DNA of 16,756 nucleotides, taken from the NCBI GenBank assembly GCA_045600045.1, contig JAZRXD010000077.1:1-16756 (forward strand), read 5' to 3'. Positions within the stretch are counted from its first letter, which is position 1. Each line of letters opens with the position of its first letter. Source of the DNA: UBA1715 sp045600045. GTDB taxonomy: Bacteria > Bacteroidota > Bacteroidia > Bacteroidales > UBA1715. Positions 11,701-15,706 of this stretch are shown here, in pieces. The position numbers were made by a program, and so were the translations under genes. The notes beneath the pieces are model-generated. The model was not told the origin of the DNA and ran no database searches. It saw nothing but the letters and a program-made list of their open reading frames with translations.

Positions 11701-13626
11701 TGTCCACGAAACACCGTCACGCGACATTTGCCAAACGTAACCATAATTCGGATAGTCGCTTATCCATTCATCTATATCAGTAAGATTTGCAATATGCGGA
11801 GGTGTTACTTCGCAATCGAAACCTCCGATATAACGAGTGTTTTTTGAATCATCAAGATATAACGTTGCTTGAGGAACTGTTTCTTGACAGACAGAAACTC
11901 GAAAATCGTCGAAAGCAACAGGAACATTCCAATTCTGATTTCCTTTGTATTTTAACTGGATTGTTATTTTCCCAGTATAGCCAAACGGCAATGAAAATGG
12001 ATACTGGAATGATTTCCATCTCGGAGAGTCAGTACCTCCAAGAGAAATATCTTCGGAAAGCAACAGAGAATTCGACGCATCTTTTATCTCCACCGTATAT
12101 TTCATATCGGTCCATGAACTCATAGTAAGCGTCTTGAATGAAAATATATAATTTTTGCAATTACAGAACGGACCTGTTAATACCTTTTCCAATACAACAG
12201 ATTCCTTTCCGCTTAAAAGACGAGTGTATAATACCGCATCGTTTGACAAAGGAACACCATAATCTGATAATTTTCGTTGGTCACAATCGTAATAACACGT
12301 CGGATTCTTTTGACTTCCCACTGCCGTATACGGATCGCTGGATATAACATAATCGTTACCCTTGAATTCATTTCCTTTTGTCGTATATGGATTTAAGCTA
12401 ACAACAGGATTTTCACGAAATAAAGAGTTATCTATAACTCCAAAATCTTCCTTCCAAATCGTTTTCAAATTTTCTTTATACGAGCAATCTGGTTCAGGTG
12501 GAACTCCTGCCAATATATTCGAAACTGAATAATATGCACACGCATCAGCAGGTGCTGGTCCTCCATGTTCAGCAATATATTCCGTACGTGTTTTTGCTTC
12601 GGATTCGGTTAATCCACCACTTGTTACAACTCGATATACTTCGGGAACTGAAATATCCAAATTTCCCATCAAAATGCTGGATTTATTCGCTCCGCTATAT
12701 TCGGTCATCGTAGTCCACGTCAAACCGTCATCAGTTGATTTTTGCCAAACATAGTAAGGTACAGAATACAACATCTTCCATGTTGAAACAGCATCTGCAG
12801 GAACTGTAAATCCCGCACTATAAGTACATGTTCCAGCATACTGAGTACTCTCGCTTGAAATTACGTTTGTTGAAATCAGCCCTTCCGGAATTTTATATTG
12901 ATCTGCACGATAAAGAGATATATCGTCAATAACAAAATCGTTTCCACTTCCCGACGGAGAATGATTCAATACTAAAAGTGAAATTTCATCACCATCATTT
13001 GCTGTAAATTCAACGGAATATTCTTGCCATTCTCGTTCTGCAAATGGACTGTCTGTCCAATTTCCGTAAATGTCGGTTCCTGCCCACAAAGCAATTGTAT
13101 CTGTTTTCTTTTGAGCTATAACATCACCGGTTGTTTTGTTTACAATTTGCATTGTAAGATCGGCCAAACTCTCGGGTCTGAAACCTGTGATACTCGCGGC
13201 AAAAATTGTGAATTTATATCTTCTTTCGCTACAAAGTTTAAAATTTATATCCTGACGATAAATTTCCTCTCCTTTTCCCGCACTTCCAACATTCACAATT
13301 AACATACAGCCTTTATCATTGCCCGTGTGGTCTCGTGCCGATGCAAACCAATTGTCATTTACATTGCATTCTTTCCAACGTTGCACCGCCCATTTTGTAC
13401 TGTTTGCTATAGCGTAGTATCCATCGTTTACCGAAGTACAACGTCCTGCAAATTTATGGCCTTCCACTCTCATTGAGGGATCAGGGAAATCTTTTAACAC
13501 CGTGTCTTCGGCAATACCAAAATCTTCGCGCCATACCAAGTTCCAATTTGCGGAAGTTTGCGCGTAAATAGTGGATATTGTAGAAAAAAGTATGTATATG
13601 AAAATTATATAAAGTTTCTTCTTCAT
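2779..13626 (-). CDS. Giant T9SS-secreted multi-Ig surface protein (gliding-motility-associated C-terminal domain)
   Basis: A secreted protein of 3615 residues in one unbroken frame of about 10.8 kb. Residues 1-23 are a signal peptide ending IYAQ. The chosen ATG at 13626 begins MKKKLYIIF; the in-frame ATG at 13659 would add 11 residues ahead of it and sits upstream of the likely transcription start. Residues about 23-700 hold two copies of a jelly-roll-like domain (start W[RK]EDFG, end DD[IF]) plus an Ig-like domain containing YVWQ. Then come about 30 Ig-like modules of 80-100 residues. Many end in a YYVSQxVDGCES-like strand (CHU_C-associated Ig type), and most carry one early and one late cysteine. 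A PKD-like domain covers about 3408-3509 and a type-B sorting domain 3510-3615, ending GSVTLLR. Known for the family: such proteins cross the outer membrane by T9SS and act as adhesins, filaments or gliding-associated factors. No catalytic domain was recognised, so adhesion or structure is inferred. The locus lacks other T9SS genes. Confidence 0.92.
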   Translation of the reverse strand: MKKKLYIIFIYILFSTISTIYAQTSANWNLVWREDFGIAEDTVLKDFPDPSMRVEGHKFAGRCTSVNDGYYAIANSTKWAVQRWKECNVNDNWFASARDHTGNDKGCMLIVNVGSAGKGEEIYRQDINFKLCSERRYKFTIFAASITGFRPESLADLTMQIVNKTTGDVIAQKKTDTIALWAGTDIYGNWTDSPFAEREWQEYSVEFTANDGDEISLLVLNHSPSGSGNDFVIDDISLYRADQYKIPEGLISTNVISSESTQYAGTCTYSAGFTVPADAVSTWKMLYSVPYYVWQKSTDDGLTWTTMTEYSGANKSSILMGNLDISVPEVYRVVTSGGLTESEAKTRTEYIAEHGGPAPADACAYYSVSNILAGVPPEPDCSYKENLKTIWKEDFGVIDNSLFRENPVVSLNPYTTKGNEFKGNDYVISSDPYTAVGSQKNPTCYYDCDQRKLSDYGVPLSNDAVLYTRLLSGKESVVLEKVLTGPFCNCKNYIFSFKTLTMSSWTDMKYTVEIKDASNSLLLSEDISLGGTDSPRWKSFQYPFSLPFGYTGKITIQLKYKGNQNWNVPVAFDDFRVSVCQETVPQATLYLDDSKNTRYIGGFDCEVTPPHIANLTDIDEWISDYPNYGYVWQMSRDGVSWTTIPENNQAHYCEDLEDGETFYRVVLGETKAVAQQVAANGKPTDPCSVFFITNSVGLNCKGVTCDKPAMVEIISSDTDKVLCPDGSTTLSISEKSTVTGTFDYLWFKDAIGDDGDAVELGNDNASTTSVAYGEEGKYILLVRDATQPTLEKCWQTAEILITAKGNPSVTLSGSDEYCFGETVSPATFSFEGNGSFTFSYSDGTTTYSDVVCSTDTYNPATPSTISTSVYTISELSDEYCSISNPTGTVTIKIKPVPSAVASNNGPKCEDLSETITLSGSSDQALATYEWTGPNSFSSKIANPVLSSISPEMSGEYSLTVSLDGCSSTETTDVEVYEGSTISLFSSDGFLDPVNLVSCSGDELKFTVSFDGGNPGVATWTIDGKKQTQNLTSGKTEITFKKDVTSAETIDLLLEYENAAGCKSSRTISKTFTINPIPSAPIVTNLSICEGASSSALTATAAGTLSWFNTADNDEEPLSAAPVPNTSSIGETDYYVSQIVDGCESERAKIVVNVSSLPKPVISVSKNEICYDVDAISLSLDKTYNSQTWTCTPSNVLSSLSSSSPTIAKTTTPDTYSIGVTVTDGNGCSATAKKTETITIHPKPTVSIAVDDTQICNLTSTGLTAMVSEPDGFGEWTNADKTAGSETSATFTATSTGLEKIQYVYTSKFDCKSNIAEKSILVNPIPQAPTTRNLKYCKDATDVTELTATATGTLTWFDADKVELSGTPTPSTAVATTITYYVKQTDQGCSSDFSQLDVVVNPLPEPVISADNTTVCKGTPISLGLNGVTYKSQQWSYSPSTSNVLSSITDAAPTLLGTVAADTYTIGVVVVDANNCSNSTAVTKEILVNPIPTATISIDSKVCVDGEKKTATVVSVTPEGGIGTFSVDGTGKIDAVTGEFDPKASGTGTYTISYDYTSPLSNGGCTSAIPATTTIRVLDKPTVSVYPTVTGRNYACESGTNNEDVLLTTNVNPIGGTVEYSCETTTIDETTGTLTPTSSNKGTHTIVATYTDLDGCVNQSSIDVTVYSLPEVSFSPTMQTEICFESAPITLDVSPTTSGTGLFSGAVTSSTFDPDAVGPGANQKITYTFTDNHGCTNSAQHFMTVIKVPKPSVDGGNSKMIIRGSDGELSSEPNLTAVVSTAGDGIIWEPGTARETTDMTFVTGLTNLSEAKSYEFTLVETHKLATETCVSDPTTATVVISDCQAKTPLVDDQDLCLDTKKLTKSLTIKATPQEGTVAAGNKISWFTENPVGKTDAGIADILDNNATLKYTDYDVSVPSVKTIYVAEYDGTEGCWSGGRPVVIRVWDVPVVKIIAPESVCSKDGVVPIALSHATGTLQCVTGSGLDVDKREWNPNYAGNPNPKVSVMMKYSLEEVHGKTTCKSQDTKTIVAHFMEKPIATDKTWLIGDVANIPADFMTAELSSTGKTITWYADILRTTVLNEDGTTSFTPVVSAEELEGKTAYVKSYWVTQTDEFGCESDPLEVKLNLVECPWIAPEVVPVVACQNDASIADLSAQITDESIATMATDGEITKWIWYDSYLSNPQELADNSQSSTFGHGITTDNASTSLFYVSYVAKVAMANDRECESPKTPVLVTVNPAPKIELSPSTICYGDSKVVDALINDTKSTLVSNGTWAWSIDGKTGGIDAHTGNIQSNFENDESDHTYTVTLSYTDVKNCTNEQSVDVFVEYVEKPTVENGGFAGLVTAPAATVSISVSDSDKETNAKFYWYDDETDLTDLYNSSDILFETGLNPAEKIEKSYWVSKKIGECESERSEAFVQIVDCPFGKPLVSGQTICSSSEMLQPLTASTIETTPTKWVWYDESGQKIADASDATYNHSVSNSEVKTTKFYVSYIAVEPISGEECESAKSDVAIEILPLPEISLENRSVCYDDGDITMMVSNIDYHRNGEGSGSWQMQNQPGIINATSGSLRSDFNSSVSKTEDYTIVYTYVDGKNCSNSESVTLTVQFVPEPTVTNHYSYSVDNEKVILDAINLETDASVKWYASLDDARVLSNNSQYITNDNGSVEISKEYFASQIVNGCESQRASAIVEIIPCPVPNVFVEVNDICVYDEAPEMTFTLGSWLNRNEKSVVNVYDENMVLLQIVDVANLLYTPMVNGAGKYVYFVEEYNSQPNNLIATGCASKSPTKVSFEVKEPIAPSLKVGDAVCYGDGVTPTMSGIGMGEILWFEENPEDYYTNKSIEPNGTGVVYNPFDLDAGTHTVWALLNEDGCYSKVVTAEYTIKPKPEAPGTEGCEACYNRTISDCAVSVTTDLSENSFVTWYADADKKGSKLSMSKSFKPYVQNPGTYTYYASQTVDGCESTTTPATILIKEIPLVPIVNNQPNRCTYDKPAVLKAEGENIVWYASDKITVLGNENTYETNDTVAANKIYYVTQTIDGCESPFEVVTYSINTKPINPIVIGGSICEGGTDIPSLSTNMSMDKWYADSDAKIYLSTGYNYTPDANAVGSSDLQFYVVREQRGCHSDTIPVTLRVILQPTFSIGDDTIMCVYDSSLTIQAREFVPPINEMSFVGWSVSDGKKSKAYVDNEAHAISPEIVPNSLGTYTVKAFYRYKYDNVSCNSDTISATYTIKKRARTPIVFANLICQGTEIKDLQALGSPNMTWTSLDGIAPQRMNGPIFRFQPGQVLDTGTYRFEVHDIEMYDEENGCLSLSDTVSLTVAPGALTKLFGADSVCVGVTESYYTQYTADSKYLWKVTGDNLTYSKDAMSSSVRYVDWTAAGIDTITVYEQTWAGCEGFDTLVVKVAPKPVADFVWMMPGLKNDVELTNASFQDSLWYDTIPEPITYSMYWNFGHHGESDIDIDTIIPYDRRNFPILETDYEYGYNCPILTVVNDFGCKDSYTECFYINITSSLYMPTAFSPSNPAYSVRTFAPKGFNLKSCQVWVFDKWGNLIWYSDEVEDGMFVGFWDGTYDGTMMQPDNYVWKMEAVFLDGKVWEGFDVGRGKKKKYGSVTLLR
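2782..3099 (-). other. CHU_C / T9SS type-B sorting domain of the giant protein
   Basis: These 106 C-terminal residues begin with YMPTAFSPS and contain VWVFDKWGNLIW, FWDGTYDG and PDNYVWKMEAVF, ending in GSVTLLR. This is the gliding-motility-associated C-terminal (CHU_C) pattern that directs proteins through the type IX secretion system. The usual NGDGxND stretch after AFSP is replaced by SNPAYSVRTF, so this is a slightly divergent member. A lysine run (GKKKK) precedes the final strand. Confidence 0.9.
3100..3405 (-). other. PKD-like domain before the sorting signal
   Basis: This part of the giant protein starts PVADFVWMMPG, includes the YWNFG core (matching the PKD WxFGDG type without the DG) and ends with FGCKDSYTECFYINI. 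A PKD-type domain immediately before the sorting domain is a common arrangement in T9SS type-B cargo. The boundaries are read from sequence patterns and are approximate. Confidence 0.7.
5540..10405 (-). repeat. Zone of three-module Ig super-repeats in the giant gene
   Basis: Six consecutive units of about 250-290 residues, each of three Ig-like modules, with boundaries near 10405, 9660, 8890, 8097, 7235, 6355 and 5540. Units 1 and 2 match module by module. Their first modules share LTATA(A/T)GTL(S/T)WF, and their second modules share P(K/E)PVIS, SNVLSS and DTY(S/T)IGV. Units 4-6 also match. Their first modules carry a W-F/Y core and, in units 5-6, W(I/V)WYD and FYVSY. Their last modules end C-x13-C, with the second cysteine at the junctions DCQA, ECPW, DCPF and PCPV. 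The repeats are diverged, not identical at the DNA level, so the gene should assemble reliably. Confidence 0.75.
11530..13560 (-). repeat. Duplicated jelly-roll plus Ig unit at the N-terminus of the giant protein
   Basis: Copy A runs from WREDFG to the segment around ACAYYSVSN (about 13560-12490). Copy B runs from WKEDFG to the segment around CSVFFITNS (about 12465-11530). Each copy has the same parts in the same order. First is a domain opening with (R/K)EDFG and closing in IDDISL or FDDFRV, like carbohydrate-binding or MAM-type jelly rolls. Then comes an Ig-like domain with YVWQ(K/M)S and (L/V)(T/S)WTT, then (Y/F)YRVV-like strands, then PADAC/PTDPC. A sugar-binding role is a guess from the fold resemblance only. 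Confidence 0.65.
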
Positions 13627-13645
13627 TCTTCTAACTAATAGACTG

Positions 13646-13653
13646 CAAATATA
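13646..13653 (-). promoter_or_regulatory. -7 box of the giant surface-protein gene
   Basis: The minus strand reads TATATTTG, an exact TAnnTTTG. It ends 19 bases before the ATG at 13626, so the leader would be about 12-15 bases. No TTTG -33 element is seen. The -33 position is occupied instead by an 8-bp dyad (13658-13678). Confidence 0.6.
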
Positions 13654-13657
13654 ATAC

Positions 13658-13678
13658 ATAGTGTAAAAACTACACTAT
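13658..13678. promoter_or_regulatory. 8-bp dyad overlapping the -33 region (candidate operator)
   Basis: ATAGTGTA (13658-13665) and TACACTAT (13671-13678) are perfect inverted copies separated by five bases. The dyad sits immediately upstream of the -7 box at 13646-13653, across the place where a -33 element would be. Binding of a dimeric regulator there could activate or repress the giant gene. No regulator is encoded in the window. Confidence 0.4.
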
Positions 13679-13718
13679 ACTATAGACATTTTTTTATTAT
13701 GAAAAGTTTCACAAAATA

Positions 13719-13750
13719 GAAAAAATATGACAATGATTTACATCATTGTC
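13719..13750 (-). terminator. Minus-strand Rho-independent terminator
   Basis: GACAATGAT (13729-13737) and ATCATTGTC (13742-13750) form a perfect 9-bp stem with a 4-base loop. On the minus strand the stem is followed by ATATTTTTTCTATTTT, a good T tract. It would stop transcription coming from the FISUMP gene and the cassette upstream, separating them from the giant gene, which has its own promoter just beyond. Confidence 0.6.
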
Positions 13751-13810
13751 GTTAATAAATTACAAAAAATCATAACGAACCAATCTTCTGAACCCAATAT
13801 CAAAATTTTT

Positions 13811-13913
13811 CGGAATTATGCACTTCCGTCTTGTAAATATTCTATGTCACTTTCTTTCTACAACGAAAGAAAGTACAAGAAAAGTTTTTACACGATTAAC
13901 GTGCATAATTCCG
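13811..13913. repeat. Nested inverted repeat in the intergenic region
   Basis: A perfect 13-bp inverted pair (CGGAATTATGCAC, 13811-13823, against 13901-13913) encloses a 5-bp pair (13830-13834 with 13875-13879) and a perfect 10-bp hairpin (ACTTTCTTTC 13849-13858, GAAAGAAAGT 13865-13874). The whole 103 bases could fold as one interrupted stem. The surrounding stretch from 13660 to 13955 has no gene on either strand that I can support; it holds this element, the terminator at 13719-13750 and the dyad at 13658-13678. Confidence 0.65.
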
Positions 13914-13955
13914 ATATTTTTTCAAAAAAAGATTTGTGAATTGACTCTACTCTTT

Positions 13956-14465
13956 TCATCGTTTTTTATTTTTTACATCTTTAACAAGACGCACAGAGTG
14001 CCCGTACTTGCGGCGGTCGTAGTAGCACACGTAAGCATTGTCGCTGAGGATGTCCAGATAGTAAGCACTGCCGTTTTTGCTCACAGACGAAGACCAGAAG
14101 TTCCCGTAGGAACCAACACCGCTAACACCCGAACCGTCGCGGTAGCCAGTAGCAGGAAGAAATATGGAGTTGCCATTTGTTTTACTTGTGAATAAACCGC
14201 CATTAACTCCATTTTGAGTTGTCCATTTATAATCACAATTTTTTACCAATTCTTCCATCTCTTCTATGGTTGGCACTCGCCATTCTGAATTTGATAATTT
14301 TTGTGCTTTCTTAAATGTATAGTATTCCCCATATTCTTCGGGTGTATTTGCTCCAACATTGCACGTTGCCCATTTCACAGAAAGACCTAAATCCACTGCT
14401 TCTTGGCAAAAACCTGCAAAACCAAGAATGAGAAAAATTGCTATGAATGCGAGTTTTGATTTCAT
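13956..14465 (-). CDS. Secreted FISUMP / DUF1566-type protein
   Basis: A 169-residue protein with a signal peptide (residues 1-21, ending GFCQ; the bases for a lipoprotein box do not fit). The mature part starts AVDLGLSVKWATCNVGA, continues EYGEYYTF and EWRVPTIEEMEELV, then LPATGYRDG, GNFWSSSVS and HSVRLVKDV. This is the order of motifs in the Fibrobacter succinogenes major paralogous domain and related DUF1566 proteins, which have a C-type-lectin-like fold and often occur as many paralogs in Bacteroidota. A binding or display role is inferred. By hand count the last third (13981-14160) is about 54% GC, while the next 180 bases (14161-14340) are about 33%. The switch falls at the conserved LPATGYRD start. 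The gene begins 35 bases after the DUF3791-like gene, with no terminator seen between, so it may share its transcript. Confidence 0.8.
   Translation of the reverse strand: MKSKLAFIAIFLILGFAGFCQEAVDLGLSVKWATCNVGANTPEEYGEYYTFKKAQKLSNSEWRVPTIEEMEELVKNCDYKWTTQNGVNGGLFTSKTNGNSIFLPATGYRDGSGVSGVGSYGNFWSSSVSKNGSAYYLDILSDNAYVCYYDRRKYGHSVRLVKDVKNKKR
13981..14160 (-). other. GC-rich, NNC-codon-rich C-terminal block of the FISUMP gene
   Basis: GC counts by hand in successive 60-base blocks are 32, 30 and 35 of 60 here, then 20, 22 and 17 of 60 in the next three. Many codons in the block end in C (for example TGC TAC TAC GAC CGC CGC). This is the pattern expected if AAC codons of a template had been changed at their adenines, and also of a segment copied from a differently composed paralog. 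It covers LPATGYRD to SVRLV. No reverse transcriptase or template repeat lies in the window. Confidence 0.5.
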
Positions 14466-14500
14466 ACATTCAAATAATAATATGAAAGTTTGAGTTTTTT

Positions 14501-14716
14501 TTAATCCAATTCTTCTTTTAGAAAAGAAAATACATAATTCGGACTTTGAAAATAAAGTCCTGTTTTTGGGTTGTTTAGACGTTTACGTGTTTCGGAATTA
14601 AACCAAATGTTCATTGCTTCGTGCATGGTTAAATGTTTTTCGTCAACCAACATTGCAATTACGTTAGTTGTTTGATTTTCAACCATAAATTTGAAATCTT
14701 TTTCGGAAACATTCAT
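14501..14716 (-). CDS. Small DUF3791-like protein, possible second antitoxin
   Basis: A 71-residue protein read from ATG at 14716 (MNVSEKDFKF). That ATG overlaps the TGA stop of the DUF3990 gene as ATGA, a typical coupled start. An in-frame ATG at 14752 would lengthen the overlap to 40 bases and is less likely. The sequence has VENQTTNVIAMLV, HEAMNIWFNSETRKRLNN and TGLYFQSPNYVFSFLKEE. It resembles short proteins of the DUF3791 type that I remember next to DUF3990 genes; the NPxTGLYxQSPxYV pattern is the strongest point. It has no signal peptide or membrane segment and looks cytoplasmic and helical. Function is unproved. By position it could be an antitoxin or a chaperone-like partner for the upstream DUF3990 protein. 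Confidence 0.7.
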   Translation of the reverse strand: MNVSEKDFKFMVENQTTNVIAMLVDEKHLTMHEAMNIWFNSETRKRLNNPKTGLYFQSPNYVFSFLKEELD

Positions 14717-15189
14717 ATCTTCTTCAATTTTGAAATTGCTTTTTCTGTGCAAAACGCATATTGAAAAGTTATTCCTTTCATAAATTGCAAGCGTTGCATA
14801 AATTCCTCAAAAGAAATATATCCCTCTTTTAGATTCATTATTTGTCGACCAACTCTATCATTTGCAATTGGTCCATAAACAATGTCAAAATCATGAATAT
14901 TTGCATCTTGATTATTATCACGATTAGCAAAAATAAATTTTGCCCATTCAGTAGAATAATCCGCAAAGGTCTTTATTTGTAACGAGGAATCTTGCAATAT
15001 CTCATCTGCACATTCGTACGTATTTACCACACATTTTCCACCAAATGTAGATACTTTATAATCAGCCATTTCCTTCGCTTGTTCTTCCTCGGCAGACAAA
15101 TAGAACGCTCGTCCAAAGTCTTTACTTGGTTTTGATTTTTGCAAATCTATTTTTTCAATATTCATATTTGAACCATGAAACAATTTCAT
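14713..15189 (-). CDS. DUF3990 protein, ADP-ribosyltransferase-like, putative toxin
   Basis: A 158-residue cytoplasmic protein starting MKLFHGSNMNIEKID. Visible family features are FHGS (H5), DFGRAFYLS (Y30), EEQAKEMA, W82 in EWAKFIFANR, DIVYGPIANDRVGRQ (102-116) and FQYAFCTEKA (Q143). The HG, then GxxFY, then C-terminal Q/E spacing resembles the H-Y-[E/Q] layout of ADP-ribosyltransferase folds. DUF3990 is, as I remember it, grouped with that superfamily. I infer that it modifies a host-cell target with NAD+. This has not been shown by anything in the sequence. Its ATG overlaps the upstream stop as TAATG, and its stop overlaps the next start as ATGA, so the three cassette proteins should be made in fixed proportion. 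Confidence 0.75.
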   Translation of the reverse strand: MKLFHGSNMNIEKIDLQKSKPSKDFGRAFYLSAEEEQAKEMADYKVSTFGGKCVVNTYECADEILQDSSLQIKTFADYSTEWAKFIFANRDNNQDANIHDFDIVYGPIANDRVGRQIMNLKEGYISFEEFMQRLQFMKGITFQYAFCTEKAISKLKKI

Positions 15190-15404
15190 TACAAATTTCC
15201 TCCATTACGTTTACAAAATGCCGACAAACTCTCAACCATATCGGGAAAAGACAGTGTATGGAGAATATTATATTGTTGTTCCACATATTCCACACCATTA
15301 TACTTGCTAATATATGAATATGCTTGCTCGCAACTTAAATTGTATTTTTGGGCAAACAATTCAAGTAACATTAAAAAATATTCTATTTTATCTTTGATAT
15401 TCAC
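15189..15404 (-). CDS. DUF3791 protein, possible antitoxin (first gene of the cassette)
   Basis: A 71-residue protein from GTG at 15404: (M)NIKDKIEYFLMLLELFAQKY, then NLSCEQAYSYISKYNGVEYVEQQYNILHTLSF. The pattern of a helical start, a short SxxEx(A/V) stretch, a G-V-x-Y/x-Y-V segment and LHTLSF fits DUF3791 proteins. An upstream TTG at 15428 keeps the frame but lies inside the -7 promoter box (15426-15433), so it cannot be on the message. The GTG is about 15 bases after the expected transcription start. The stop overlaps the DUF3990 start (TAATG). Small DUF3791 proteins are often found just before DUF3990 genes, so an antitoxin role is inferred. No DNA-binding motif was recognised. Confidence 0.72.
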   Translation of the reverse strand: MNIKDKIEYFLMLLELFAQKYNLSCEQAYSYISKYNGVEYVEQQYNILHTLSFPDMVESLSAFCKRNGGNL

Positions 15405-15417
15405 TATCTTACACTTT

Positions 15418-15672
15418 TTATAGTACAAAATTATAAATTTGTTTTGATAAATAAATATTTACAGGCAACGATATGCCAAGTTCCAAAATCCCGTTTGGCT
15501 GATACAACTCGTCCCAATGGGAATTGCCGTCATTGTCCATCTGCGCCACTGCCGTAGTGCATATTAAAAAATCCTGTTTTTCTTCGTCATAGACTGGACG
15601 GAAAGAGTCAACTTGAGCGAAAGAATAGAAATTCGCAAGTACCAATAGGAAGAAAAAGCAAATTCGTTTCAT
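15418..15672 (-). CDS. Small secreted protein of unknown function, possibly truncated
   Basis: An 84-residue reading frame from ATG at 15672. Residues 1-20 are a good signal peptide (MKRICFFFLLVLANFYSFAQ), followed by about 64 residues containing QMDNDGNSHWDELYQPNG and LELGISLPVNIYL. I do not recognise the family. It begins 34 bases after the stop of the 183-residue secreted protein and is probably on the same message; both have signal peptides and neither matches a known fold for me. Its 3' end overlaps the cassette promoter, which suggests either a compact arrangement or loss of its original C-terminus when the cassette arrived. Confidence 0.6.
   Translation of the reverse strand: MKRICFFFLLVLANFYSFAQVDSFRPVYDEEKQDFLICTTAVAQMDNDGNSHWDELYQPNGILELGISLPVNIYLSKQIYNFVL
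15426..15433 (-). promoter_or_regulatory. -7 box of the DUF3791-DUF3990 cassette
   Basis: The minus strand reads TAATTTTG, an exact TAnnTTTG. The expected transcription start is near 15419, which rules out the TTG at 15428 and favours the GTG at 15404. The box lies inside the 3' end of the upstream small secreted-protein gene, so the cassette has its own promoter within that gene. A -33 element was not found. Confidence 0.55.
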
Positions 15673-15706
15673 CGTTCCATTTATTTTTTTATAGGTTATT
15701 TCTTCG

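Noticed and set aside
2779..13626. Frameshift or assembly collapse in the repeat-rich giant gene
   Set aside because: The frame is open throughout and the modules differ clearly from each other in sequence, so there is no sign of a break or of identical collapsed repeats.
13849..13874. 10-bp hairpin as a terminator of the FISUMP gene
   Set aside because: No T tract follows it on either strand; the hairpin at 13729-13750 has one and is the better candidate.
13811..13913. Invertible promoter (phase switch) for the giant gene
   Set aside because: The 13-bp inverted repeats suggested it, but no TAnnTTTG lies between them, the inside is itself a hairpin, and a terminator at 13719-13750 separates it from the giant gene. 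Long reads showing both orientations would reopen the idea.
14471..14479. TATTATTTG before the FISUMP gene as a promoter
   Set aside because: The spacing has one extra base and the box is only six bases before the ATG, which would leave no leader. Transcription from the cassette promoter is more likely.
15405..15428. TTG start for the first cassette gene
   Set aside because: It overlaps the -7 box, so it would not be in the message; GTG at 15404 fits the promoter and the family length.
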